A DNA stretch of 64,000 nt from Cladorhizidae sp. MBARI D1340-BT2 (taxonomy: Eukaryota > Porifera > Demospongiae > Poecilosclerida > Cladorhizidae): positions 17,777,250 to 17,841,249 of the forward strand of contig JAQNBH010000014.1 of NCBI GenBank assembly GCA_028752905.1, given 5' to 3'. The notes under the pieces are model-generated. The model searched no databases and was not told the origin of the DNA. It worked only from the letters and a program-made list of their open reading frames with translations. This document shows, in pieces, positions 53,691 through 64,000 of this stretch (the first letter of the stretch is position 1; every line of letters begins with the position of its first letter). The position numbers and the translations under genes are program-made.

Positions 53691-55916
53691 GTGGAATTTG
53701 CCGGGTTCCTCATAACAACGGACGAAGTCAAGCCCTGCAGCAGGTACATCCGAGCAATCACTGACTTCCCGACACCCATGGGGATAACGGACATTCGCGC
53801 CTGGTTCGGTCTCGTGAACCAGGTAGCCTTCGCATTCTCCATGATGTCGGTGATGTCCCCGTTCCGGTCCCTACTCAAACCCTCCACCACCTTTGCATGG
53901 ACCCAGGACCTCCAACTGGCTTTTGACGCGTCGAAAAAGGAGATCACCACACGGATCCAAGAGGGCGTGAGAATTTTTGATAAGGAGCGCCCAACTTGCC
54001 TGGCGACGGACTGGACCAAGGACGGGGTAGGGTACTGGCTATTCCAGAATCACTGCCAGTGCCCGTCCCAGGAGATCTTCTGTTGCCAGGAGGGTTGGAA
54101 GGTCACCCTGGTCTGCTCCAGGTTCACACATGCAGCGGAGTCGAGATACGCACCGATCGAGGGAGAGGCCCTAGCGGTCGCTGATGCCCTGGACAAGGCC
54201 CGCCACTTTGTTCTCGGATGCTCCAACCTGGTCATAGCCGTTGACCACAAACCCTTGGTGAAACTGTTCGGGGACCGATCCCTTGAGGACATCCCCAACA
54301 CACGTCTCAGAAACCTTAAGGAGAAAACGCTAAGGTACCGATTCACCGTGGTGCACATACCCGGAGTTCGCAACCGAACCAGCGACGCCCTGTCATGCCA
54401 CCCTTCTGGCATCCCCAGCCCAGTGAGAATGGCTCTGCAGGACAACAGCACGGTGCCCAACACTGCGTGCCCCCACACAGGCCTCAAGATCCCCTCCACC
54501 CTGCTTGCGGGCATCTCGATCGCGCACTCGCCCGAGGACGACGATGTGGGCCTATCCACGGCCATTTGCGCAGCCATCACTGCCATCCCCCTCAGCTGGG
54601 AGGCCATCCAGATCGCCACTGCAGCGGATGACAGCCTGCAGGACCTTGCCCTCACCATAGAGGAAGGGCCACCGGACAAACGGCACCTAATGTCTCCGGC
54701 AATCCGGGACTTCTTTCCCTACCGGGACTCCCTCTCAGCAGTAGATGGCATCATAACGTACGGAGACCGAATCGTCATCCCAACCAAGCTCCGCCGCACC
54801 TGTCTGGACGCCTTACACGCCGCTCACCAAGGCACAAGCAAGATGACCGCCCGAGCAGAATCATCCATCTTCTGGCCTGGCATTTCCAAGGACATCACTG
54901 AAACACGGGCCAATTGCAGTGTCTGCAACGGCAACGCTCCATCCCAGCCGGCCATGCCCTCAGTCACACCGGAAACCCCCGCATACCCCTTCCAGCACGT
55001 ATGCGGGGACTTCTTCCACCACCTCGGACTGGTATACCTGGTCCTTGTCGACAGGTACTCCAACTGGCCCATCGTCACCTCATCCGGGGACTGTGTAGCT
55101 GGATTAACCCAAACCCTCTGTGATACCTTTGCGACGTATGGCATACCAGACATGCTCACCTCCGACGGCGGCCCAGAATTTACGGCACACAAGACAAGAT
55201 CGTTCCTTACTAACTGGGGCGTACAGCATCGAACATCCTCGGCGTACCACCCCCATGCTAACTGCAGAGCCGAAGTAGCAGTGAAGGCCATGAATAGGCT
55301 AATCGCAGGGAACACTGGCCCCAACGGCACCCTGTCCGACGCCTTCCACAAGGCCCTACTGATTTATCGCAACTGCCCGGACGCAGACACCAAGATGTCC
55401 CCAGTGACATGCGTCTTTGGCCGACCAACGCGTGATCTCCTCCCCAGCCTACCAGGCAGATACCTGCCTGACACAGAATGGACAGACAAGCTCGACCTCA
55501 GGGAGAGAGCTCTCTCCAAGCGAGCCGTGGCAGGTCGCGCGAGATGGGATGAGCACACCAAGGGCCTTTCCCCCCGCAAGAACGGTGACACCGTGCTCAT
55601 CCAAAACCAGACAGGACGACACCCGACCAAATGGGACAAGTCGGGGACGGCAGTGGAAGTGTTACAATACCATCAGTACGGCGTACTGACCGACGGCTCC
55701 GGCCGCCTCACAACCTGCAACCGCCGGTTCCTGCGCCGGTACACCCCCCACCCCACCGAGGAACTACCACCACTCCCACTTGCCGACACACCCTACCCCA
55801 ACAACACGCCGACCGTCACCCATCCGGAGCCAGAGCCGATCATTAACTACCCGCCAACCAACGCTCACACCGAGGCCCACACCGTGCCAGAGCCCACCAC
55901 AGCCACCACCCCGTGA
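53691..55916 (+). CDS. RT C-terminus, RNase H and integrase, 741-aa open frame
   Basis: The 3' two thirds of Pol in one uninterrupted frame. It opens in the RT thumb (EFAGFLITTDEVKPCSRY; the frame extends upstream to 53469). RNase H is around 100-230 (CLATDWTKDGVGYWLFQ, IEGEALAVADAL, VDHKPLVKLFGDR). Integrase has the zinc site HAAHQGTSK ... CSVCN (about 385-420). Its three acidic residues lie in VCGDFFHHLGL, LTSDGGPEFTA and YHPHANCRAEVAVKA. The tail (from about 690) is rich in Pro and Thr. The order RT, RNase H, integrase is the usual gypsy order, unlike the two Gmr1-like elements. The enzyme would still need the damaged upstream RT, so this copy is probably inactive. Confidence 0.8.
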   Translation: MEFAGFLITTDEVKPCSRYIRAITDFPTPMGITDIRAWFGLVNQVAFAFSMMSVMSPFRSLLKPSTTFAWTQDLQLAFDASKKEITTRIQEGVRIFDKERPTCLATDWTKDGVGYWLFQNHCQCPSQEIFCCQEGWKVTLVCSRFTHAAESRYAPIEGEALAVADALDKARHFVLGCSNLVIAVDHKPLVKLFGDRSLEDIPNTRLRNLKEKTLRYRFTVVHIPGVRNRTSDALSCHPSGIPSPVRMALQDNSTVPNTACPHTGLKIPSTLLAGISIAHSPEDDDVGLSTAICAAITAIPLSWEAIQIATAADDSLQDLALTIEEGPPDKRHLMSPAIRDFFPYRDSLSAVDGIITYGDRIVIPTKLRRTCLDALHAAHQGTSKMTARAESSIFWPGISKDITETRANCSVCNGNAPSQPAMPSVTPETPAYPFQHVCGDFFHHLGLVYLVLVDRYSNWPIVTSSGDCVAGLTQTLCDTFATYGIPDMLTSDGGPEFTAHKTRSFLTNWGVQHRTSSAYHPHANCRAEVAVKAMNRLIAGNTGPNGTLSDAFHKALLIYRNCPDADTKMSPVTCVFGRPTRDLLPSLPGRYLPDTEWTDKLDLRERALSKRAVAGRARWDEHTKGLSPRKNGDTVLIQNQTGRHPTKWDKSGTAVEVLQYHQYGVLTDGSGRLTTCNRRFLRRYTPHPTEELPPLPLADTPYPNNTPTVTHPEPEPIINYPPTNAHTEAHTVPEPTTATTP

Positions 55917-56239
55917 CCTCCAACCAACCCCAATCCCTTGAGTATTACCCCGACCACCCCACACACGGGACGCTCCTATGCCTCCATCGCCCGGATTCCA
56001 CCGCCGACCCAGGCCACCCGACCTGTGACCAGTCCGCCCTTCACACCTGCCTTGAACTGGCCGGCAGCACCAAGGTCCATCATTACTCCCAGGTCACCCC
56101 ATCATCCGCCTGCTCAGAGCAGCCTGACCACGAAGCCACCACCCACCCCCGACGCAGCAAACGCGGGCCGAAGCCCATTGACAGCTACGGTCACAACTGA
56201 TCTACTAACTTCAGCAGGCACCAGTGCCAACTTGGGAGG
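55917..56239. other. 3' non-coding end of the retrotransposon
   Basis: GC-rich with overlapping Pro/Thr-rich frames that seem to be shadows. A polypurine-like gggagg precedes the LTR. Confidence 0.5.
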
Positions 56240-56434
56240 TAGTGGACATTGGTCTAGTAGATCGCTATGTATGTATTCTCTTCTATAGGTAGACCCCTTA
56301 CCCGTTATACGTATTCATACATGTACGCATGCGCAGACACACACTATGCTCAGTTGATGCACACATTGTCAAAGACAGGTTCTGATTCATATCCAGTGTG
56401 ATCTGCGACAAAGGCGTAGCTGTGCTATCATCTA
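56240..56434 (+). repeat. 3' LTR of the retrotransposon in the array
   Basis: 195 bp, from tagtggacattgg to gctatcatcta. Confidence 0.88.
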
Positions 56435-56439
56435 GAAGA

Positions 56440-59400
56440 TCCTTCACTTTTAACTTCCCAGCATCAAGGAGTAGCACATGGAAGAACCTTGACTTTTGAT
56501 CGCCCAGCATCAAGGATCAGCACATGGAAGAACCTTCACTCTTAACCGCCCAGCATCAAGGAGCAGATCATGGAAGAACCTTCACTCTTAACCACCCAGC
56601 ATCATGGAGCAGACCATGGAAGAAGCTTCACACTTAACCGTCCAGCATCAAAAAGCAGCACATGGAAGAACCTTCACTTTTAACTGCCCAGAATCAAGGA
56701 GTAGCACATTGAAGGACCATCACTCTTAACCACCCAATATCAAGGAGCAGAACATGGAAGAACTGTCACTCTTAACTGTCCAGCATCAAGGAGTAGATAT
56801 GGGAACCGTCACACTTAACTACCCAAAATCACGGTGCAGCAAATGAAAGAACATTTACTCTTAACCGCCTACAATTAAGTAGCAGCACATGGAAGAACCT
56901 TCACACTTAACCGCCCAGAATCAACAATTAGCACACGGAAGAACCTTCACAATTAACCAACCAGAATCAAGGAGTAGCAGATGGAAGAACCTTCACATTT
57001 AACAACTCAACATTAAAGAGCAGCACATGGAAGAACCTTTACTCTTAACCACCCAGCATCAAGGAGCAGAACATGGGGGAATAACCTTCACTCTTAACCA
57101 CCCAGCATCAAGGAGGAGCACATGGAGGAACCTTCACTCTTAACCACACAGCATTAAAGAGCAGCACATGGAAGAACCTTCACTCTTAACTGCCCAACAT
57201 CAAGGAGGCGCACAAGGAAGAACCTTCACTCTTTACCATCCAGCATCAAGGAGCAGCACCTAAAAGAACCTTTATTCTTAACCGACCAGCATCAAGGAGC
57301 AGAACATGGAAGACCCATCGCACTTAACTGCCCAGATTAAAGGAGCAGCACATGGAAGTACTTTCACTCTTAACCGCCCAGCACCAATGAGCATCACATG
57401 AAAGCACCTTCACTCTTAACCACGCCGCATCAAGCAGTAGCACATCAACGAACCTTAACTCTTAACCGCACAGCAGCAAGCAGCAGCACATGGAAGATCC
57501 TTCACTTTTAACTTCCCAGCATCAAGGAGTAGCACATGGAAGAACCTTGACTTTTAATCGCCCAGCATCAAGGATTAGCACATGGAAGAACCTTCACTCT
57601 TAACCGCCCAGCATCAAGGAGCAGATCATGGAAGAACCTTCACTCTTAATCACCCAGCATCATGGAGCAGAACATGGAAGAACCTTTATTCTTAACTGCC
57701 TAGCATCAAGGAGCAGAACATGGAAGGACCTTCGCACTTAACTGTACTGATTAGGAGCAGCACATGGAGAACCTTCACTCTTAACTGCCCAGCATCTAGG
57801 AATAGCACATGGAAGAACCTTCACACTTAACCGTCCAGCATCAAAAAGCAGCACATGGAAGAACCTTCACTTTTAACTGCCCAGAATTAAGGAGTAGCAC
57901 ATGGAAGACCTTCACTCTTAACCGCCGAGCATCAAGGAGTAGATATGGAACAACGTCACACTTAACAACCCAAAATCACGGAGCAGCAAATGAAAGAATC
58001 TTTCTCTTAACCGCCTACAATCAAGTAGCAGCACATGGAACAACCTTCACACTTAACCGCCCGGAATCAACAAGTAGCACACGGAAGGACCTTCACAATT
58101 AACCAACCAGAATCAAGGAGTAGCAGATGGAAGAACCTTCACATTTAACCACGCAGCATCAAGAAGCAGCACATGGAAGAACCTTTACTCTTAACTGTCC
58201 AGCATCAAGGAGTAGAACATGGAAGAACTTTCATTCTTAACTGCCCAGCATCAAGGAGCAGAACATGGGGGAAGAACCTTCACTCTTAACTTCCCAGAAT
58301 CAAGGAGCAGAACATGTGGAAGAACCATCACTCTTAACTTCCCAGCATCAATGCGCATCAAATGAAAGAACCTTCACTGTTAACCATCCAGCATTAAGGA
58401 ACAGCACATGAACCTTCACACTTAACCGCCCAGTATCAAGGAGCAGCACATGGAAGATCCTTCACTCTTAACCAGCCAGAATCAAGGAGTAGCACATGGA
58501 AGGACCATCATTCTTAACCACCTAACATCAAGGTGCAGCACATGGAAGTTACCTTCACTCTTAACTACCCAACACTACGGAGCTGCACATGGAAGAACCT
58601 TCACACTTAACCACCCAGCACCAAGGAGCAGCACAATAATCACCCAGCATCAAGGAACAGCACATGAAAGAACCTTCACTCTTAACCGCCCAGCATCACG
58701 GAGTAGCACAAGGAAGACCTTTCACTCTTAACCACCCAGAATCAAGGAGCAGCACATGGAAGAACCTTTGCACTTAACCGCCCAGATTCAAGTAGCAGCA
58801 CATGGAGAACCTTCACTCTTAACCGCCCAGCATTAAGGAGTAGCACATGGAAGAACCTTCACACTTAACCGCCCAGCATTAATGAGCAGCACATGGAAGA
58901 GCCTTCACTCTTAACCGCCCAACATCAAGGAGCAGCACATGGAGAACCTTCACTCTTAACCGCCCAGCACATGGAAAAATCTTCACCGCCCAGCATCAAG
59001 GATTAGCACATGAAGAACCTTCACTCATAACCGCCAAGCACTAAGGAGTAGACATGGAAGAACCGTCACACTAACCACCCAGCATAAAGGAGCCGCAAAT
59101 GGAAGAACATTTACTCTTAACCACCCAGCATCAACAAGTAGCACAAGGAAGAACTTTCACAATTAACCAACCAGCATCAAGGAGTAGTACATGGAAGAAC
59201 CTTCACACTTAACCACCCAGCATCAAGGAGCAGATCATGGAAGAACCTTCACTCTTAACCACCCAGCATCAAGGAGCCACACATGGAAAAACCTTCCTCT
59301 TAACCACCCAGCATCAAGGAGGAGCACATGGAATAACCTTCACTTTTAACTTCCCAGCATCAAGGAGCAGCACATGGAAGAACCTTGACTTTTAATCACT

Positions 59401-59826
59401 CAGCATCAATGAGCAGCACATGGAAGAACCTTCACTCTTAACCGCCCAGCATCAAGAAGGAGCAGATAGAAGAACCTTCACTCTTAACCTCCCAGCATCA
59501 AGGAGCAGAACATGGAAGGACCTTCGCACGTAACTACCCAGATTAAAGGATCAGCACATGCAGAATCTTCACTCTTAACTGCCCAGCATCAAGGAATAGC
59601 ACATGGAAGTACCATCAATCTTAACCACCCAACACCAATGAGCAGCACATGGAAGAACCTTCACACTTAACCACCCAGCACCAAGGAGCAGCACAATAAT
59701 TACCCAGCATCAAGGAACAGCACATGGAAGAACCTTAACTGCCCAGCATCAAGGAGTCGCACATGTAAGATCCTTCACTCTTAACCACCCAACATCAAGG
59801 AGCAGCACATGGAAGAACCTTCACTC
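56440..59826. repeat. 46-bp minisatellite array, right part
   Basis: About 74 units in the same orientation as most of the left part. It shows higher-order structure: the series starting ccttcacttttaacttccca at 56441 recurs at 57493, and several neighbouring variant units repeat in the same order. Confidence 0.95.
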
Positions 59827-60059
59827 TAAAGGCCAGTGTATGGCCCATTTTTTTGGTGTATATTTGACCTTTTTTGTTTGCTTATATCATTTCTAAACAT
59901 CTGTACAACTTGTCTTTCAAATTTGAAAACATTTGGAAGCACAAGTCTCAAGTTATGGTGAATTTTATCCAGGCCTATACTTACATTCAACTGAAAAATT
60001 GAAGAAAGAAGTAAGTTCAGCTTCAGGTAAGTTTCACGGATCATATCTGGGTGACTGCT
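59827..60059. other. Junction between the array and copy B
   Basis: AT-rich DNA without a recognised gene. It may belong to the large repeat, because the equivalent part of copy A lies outside the window. Confidence 0.5.
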
Positions 60060-60741
60060 TACCCTAGAGAGTTGCTAAAAGTATAAAATAAAGCCCATTG
60101 CATATAGAACCATTGCATTCTAATTGAGCATAAATCTAAGTAAATTTAAGTACTATACCTGCCATGCATGCTCTTACCATTCATTTCCACGTGTGCAAAT
60201 CCTCGTGCAGTTTGAGGGGAATGATGGCATTTTTTAATTTTTACTTGTGGTTACAACTTTAGAGCTCCGTAGATTCTGCAAACTTCATATGGACTTGATA
60301 TATAGCTCAAAAGATAGGTCTCTCTGTGTGCTCTCTTTTGATACTAAAATATGTTTCATAGGTTTAACTATAGGCAAGTTACTAGACCCTAAAGTGGAGG
60401 GACCTAATAAACCTGCAGCCCAAAAACCTCATCCAAAATAACTCCAGATTGCTAAGATTTGAAATTGGTACCAGTGGCTAGAGAGCCCTAATGACCTTTT
60501 TCATTAGGCGTGAAAATGTAAGTAGGTGGTCAAGCACGTGGGTGGAAAATTGATTATGTTGAAAATCAATGCCTTCAATTTTCCACCCGCACGCTTGACC
60601 ACGTACTTAAATTTTAAAATTTTGTGCACCACATGCTGGTTACTGAGCTGGGCGTGTAGGCATCAGCCAACAAGAAAATGTGTACCCAATGGTGAGCAGG
60701 AGCTTAACAAGCAGTTCCTGTGTGCAGACTTGCATGGTTAA

Positions 60742-61623
60742 CCCTCTCACCGCTGTAAGCGCCATATGGCGTAATGGACTTTAAACATCGCTAATAAATC
60801 GATCGCTTGGCCTATAGTCATAATTTTAATACCAGCAACTATTACTCTATATGACGTCCAAAAATCACATCCGGAAACGCCCGATTAGTTAGCGAAAAAT
60901 ATGTGCAACTACCGACGGTTCGCGGTTTTGATGACCTAAAAAGGAGTGGATGTTTAACGCTTAAAGAAGTACTTTCCCTGGTTTCTAGCGAGGATTTTGC
61001 TCTCACTGAGGATGAGTCAGAGGAAGAAGAAGGTGAAGAAATATGTGGCTACCTTGGAAATGCAAGTTCTGATCATAGTGCATTCTTTAGCCGCTGTAGT
61101 TGACCCTACTTTAGACCCTCAGGATTCTTCCTTTTGCTATGACCAGCTCTCTAGTTATAATGAAATTGATCAGGAAGCCTTCTCAGGTTAGCTAAAGTAT
61201 CTACATATTTGTATTTGCATGTTCTTTCTCAAATAGTTGAATTTCAATAACATAATAAACCATTGTATTACTGGGCAATAGAATCATATGACCAAATTTT
61301 GTCAAAAACCCACCGCTATATATTGCTATATGCCTAAATTATTATGACTAATGTTTACTAAATGCTAACTAAATGAGTAAATATATTATAAACATTTTTT
61401 GTTGATTAAATGTTAGATATTGATAGAGAAATTTAGCATAATGATATTCATACTTTGTGTTTGATAATGTGGTTAACTAATGAGATCACATTGTTTATAA
61501 ACAATGGTGTTATCACATGACAAAATTACAACTGATATGAATGGATTGCTGATTTTATAATGATTTTTTTTGGTAGCTGGTATACTTTAGGAAAAATATC
61601 CAGGAAAGTCAGCAGTGAAAGGG
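60742..61623 (+). mobile_element. Non-autonomous piggyBac-type element in copy B
   Basis: Flanked by TTAA on both sides (60738-60741 and 61624-61627). The ends are ccctctcaccgctg and, in reverse complement, ccctttcactgctg. Copy A has a single TTAA at the matching place (3202-3205). It contains a short acidic open frame but no catalytic domain, so it would need transposase in trans. Confidence 0.92.
60903..61103 (+). pseudogene. N-terminal remnant of a piggyBac-like transposase
   Basis: 66 codons with a Glu/Asp-rich stretch (LTEDESEEEEGEEICGYL), resembling the acidic start of piggyBac transposases. No DDD catalytic domain follows before the right end, suggesting an internal deletion. The resemblance is compositional, so confidence is limited. 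Confidence 0.4.
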
Positions 61624-61805
61624 TTAAGGATCGTCCTGTGAATGCAGCATGCTAGCTAGAAGGAATGGAGAACGGTTGAAGTGTAGCTGAGCAGAGCCTG
61701 GAGAGTGTCAGATGTGGACATCCTATCTACTAGTCACCAAAAATGGAAGAAACACTGACTTTTGAGCAGGAGGAGACATGATAACGATCAACAAATAGAA
61801 GCTAG

Positions 61806-62152
61806 AATCAACAGTAAAGTAGGTGCTTAACAAATAGACTGTGAAGTAGGTGCTTAACAAATAGAGGCTAGAACCGCAGTGAAGTAGGTGCTTAACAAAT
61901 AGTGGCTAGAACCAACGGTGAAGTAGGTGCTTAACAAATAGACAGTGAAGTAGGTGCTTAACAAATAGAGGCTAGAACCAACAGTGAAGTAGGTGCTTAA
62001 CAAATAGTGGCTGGAACCAACAATGAAGAATGTGCTTAACAAATAGGTTGTGAAGTAGGTGCTTAACAAATAGAGGCTAGAGCCAACAGTGAAGTAGGCG
62101 ATTAACAAATAGAGGGTAGAGCCAACAGTGAAGTAGGTGCTTAACAAAAAGT
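61806..62152. repeat. 39-bp minisatellite, copy B
   Basis: Same units as 3384-3772 but with one unit fewer. Confidence 0.9.
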
Positions 62153-63600
62153 GGGTATATAGATACCTGGCTTACAATTGGCATTTCACAGACTTCTAAT
62201 TATACCACACCACCTTGTGCTCAGTTTAACAACTAAAACTTGCCTATAAAATACACTAATTCTACATGGCACTAGTTCAATATGTATGATGAGGGACCAG
62301 TGACGAGTGCTCACAAATGCATGCAGTATATAGTTGTGGGTGCAGGTGCTAGCTAAAATATTACTACTTATCTCAGAGAGAGGTAATGATAGTAGGGTTC
62401 AATTAATTCAAAGTTGAATTAGTATACTGTCATTTGGGTATATTTAATTCAACTGGTTTAGTTAGTTTGTCACAGTTATTTTATTTATTTAAACTGGTTT
62501 TTGAAGTCCATTAAGTCAAAGTTGAATTAAAATTGAATTAAGGGGGCATAGACCATATTTGTGGTCACCAATTTAATGCATTTTGAATGGTTTTGATCTG
62601 AAAAGGTAGCTTATTCTCTGTGCTTTCCAACGATATTTATAGCTTATAGGCAAAGCAGTGTTTCCATCAACATCTGGCTGACAGCCTGACACACTGGCAA
62701 TAGTACAGAGGTGTTGTTTTTTTACAAATTTTCAGCTTCATCAAGACTTGCCATTTATGTTGCTGTCAGTCAGTTTCTAATAAAACTCCCCCCAATCCCC
62801 CCTTTTTTCATTCAGCAGGAAAAGTGAGCCCACAGAATGAACCGTATCTCATGGAAAATTGGCTGGATTGAAAAAGTGATCATTCATTTTGAAGAGCTAA
62901 GAGAGAGCATTCAAATGATATAAAAATTATATACTATGGACAAAATATTGAGTGAGCAAAACTGTGAATAATGTCGGGAATACACATTTCTTTGAATCAT
63001 GAGGGGCAGGGATAGATCCAGGGTGGTTGTAAACCTCTCATTTTTCTCTTGATCATGACTATCATTCTTGCACTCTTTCATCAGCAACACAAGACTCACC
63101 AGAAAAACTGACTGAGCAGTGTTGACACAGGAGCAGGCAGGCCTGTGATAGCCAGCGCTAGGGAAGGACCAGCTACAGATGCCATCTGAAGGTAAAGGTT
63201 GAAGCATAAACGGTAAAGCCGTTAATACTACTATAGTTCCAAACTTTCAGCATCATTTGAATCTTCAGCTTCTAGATATTTCTTCTTCTACCACGATTCT
63301 AACCCAGAAGATCCTTACTGACTCCATACTTTCGTCTTTCCAGAGCTTTTGTTTGCATTCTTCTTGACATGGAATTTAATAATGCTAGCAAGTTAATAGC
63401 AGTATATACCAATGTGGGTGGGTGTCAAACCAGTGGACACAAAACCCGAACATAAGGTCCGGTGAAACTGAAAAAGTCCTCAAATAGAGTTTTCAAAACC
63501 CTCAATTAGAGTTTGCAATGCCCACTTCCAAGGAGGTGGGGAAAAGGAACTGCAAAAAAAGGCAATCTTATGGTCTCTTTATTTAATTCAAAATTAGTTC
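62153..63600. other. Interior of copy B, no gene seen
   Basis: Near-identical to 3773-5214. One of the two ttaattcaa-ag-ttgaatta palindromes carries a base change here (ttaagtcaa at 62512). Confidence 0.6.
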
Positions 63601-64000
63601 ATTTTAGTTGACTTCAATTTCGCACCCGCGTGCCTGACCAGGTAATAAATTTTTAACGCCTAATCAAAAATACCGTTGCATGCGCTAGAGCTTCCTCTAG
63701 CCACTCGTACCATTTTCAATTTTTGTGCACTTATATAGCAATCAGGAGTTATTTTGGCGGAGGTTACAGGGATTCAGGTTTTTGAGGTCCCTCCACTTTA
63801 GGGTCTAGTAACATACCTATGAAACTTATTTTAGAATCCAAAGAGAGCACACAGAGAGATCTATCTTTTGAGCCATATAATTATCAAGTCTATACCATGA
63901 AGTTTGCAGAATCTACGGAGCTCTAAAGTTGTATAAACACAAGTTAAAAAATATATATATATATATATACCAACAGACCTACCTCAAACCATATTATTCC

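Larger units (their letters stand above)
50968..56434 (+). mobile_element. Short-LTR Ty3/gypsy-type retrotransposon inserted in the minisatellite
   Basis: LTRs 50968-51161 and 56240-56434 begin TAG and end CTA. The 5-bp duplication gaaga flanks both (50963-50967 and 56435-56439). The uninterrupted version of the target is seen at 57481-57510 in the array (catggaagatccttcac). A short purine run (cttgggagg) precedes the 3' LTR. The coding region is degraded: Gag and protease-RT lie in shifting frames and there is a nonsense codon in RT, but RNase H and integrase remain open. Confidence 0.88.
60060..64000. repeat. Large inverted-end repeat, copy B (cut by window end)
   Basis: Matches 1-5612 in the same orientation with few differences. 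The inverted ends (about 60206-60600 and 63600-64000) pair as in copy A. It lacks the hAT element found in copy A and carries an 882 bp piggyBac-type element instead at the TTAA that is empty in copy A. Confidence 0.85.

Noticed and set aside
45895..59826. Regular repeats that might suggest a CRISPR array
   Set aside because: Units are contiguous, mutated 46-bp tandem repeats without distinct spacers, and the setting is eukaryotic.
1..64000. Copies A and B as the two long terminal repeats of one giant 60-kb element
   Set aside because: Each copy has its own inverted ends and the DNA between is a mixture of host genes and unrelated nested transposons; two copies of one repeat is simpler.

Overview
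The window looks like transposon-rich DNA from an animal nucleus, probably a marine invertebrate; a sponge is possible but not shown. Evidence: two spliced genes with GT..AG introns encode CD225/dispanin membrane proteins, a third spliced gene is partly present, and the rest is eukaryotic mobile DNA (hAT, piggyBac, Ty3/gypsy, a non-LTR RT) and satellite-like repeats. I saw no rRNA or tRNA gene and no prokaryotic gene layout. All similarity calls are from reading motifs by eye; no database was searched.

Layout. 1-5612 is one copy of a large repeat with long inverted ends; a second copy fills 60060-64000. Copy A carries a 2.5 kb hAT element (437-2943) that copy B lacks, and copy B carries an 882 bp piggyBac-type element (60742-61623) that copy A lacks. 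5817-8283 is a foldback-type inverted repeat enclosing a decayed CD225-like exon. 9884-18308 is CD225 gene A (minus strand, 3 exons, 186 aa); its first intron holds an apparently intact hAT element (13432-16869). Only 80 bp upstream of the gene A start codon lies the 3' LTR of a nearly pristine gypsy element (18389-23834), in the same orientation, whose integrase precedes its reverse transcriptase (Gmr1-like order). Next come a GC-rich non-LTR reverse transcriptase ORF (24144-26861), a decayed ZMYM1-type hAT (about 28225-36098) split by a second, broken Gmr1-like gypsy element (30559-36051), and another decayed hAT (36430-39080).

39703-43279 is CD225 gene B (minus strand, 5 exons, 377 aa, with a long N-terminal region). 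It is head-to-head with a third gene (plus strand, exons from about 43432 to 45844; tentatively the start of a JmjC-like protein), leaving about 150 bp for both promoters. The last visible intron of that gene opens into a roughly 14 kb tract of 46-bp minisatellite (45895-59826), one block of which is inverted and which is interrupted by a 5.47 kb LTR retrotransposon with 5-bp target duplications (50968-56434).

How the parts relate: the two CD225 genes and the exon relic suggest a local family in which about 21 kb of nested transposons has accumulated between the paralogues. Because the paired repeats, nested insertions and target-site duplications are visible, much of the insertion history can be read directly.
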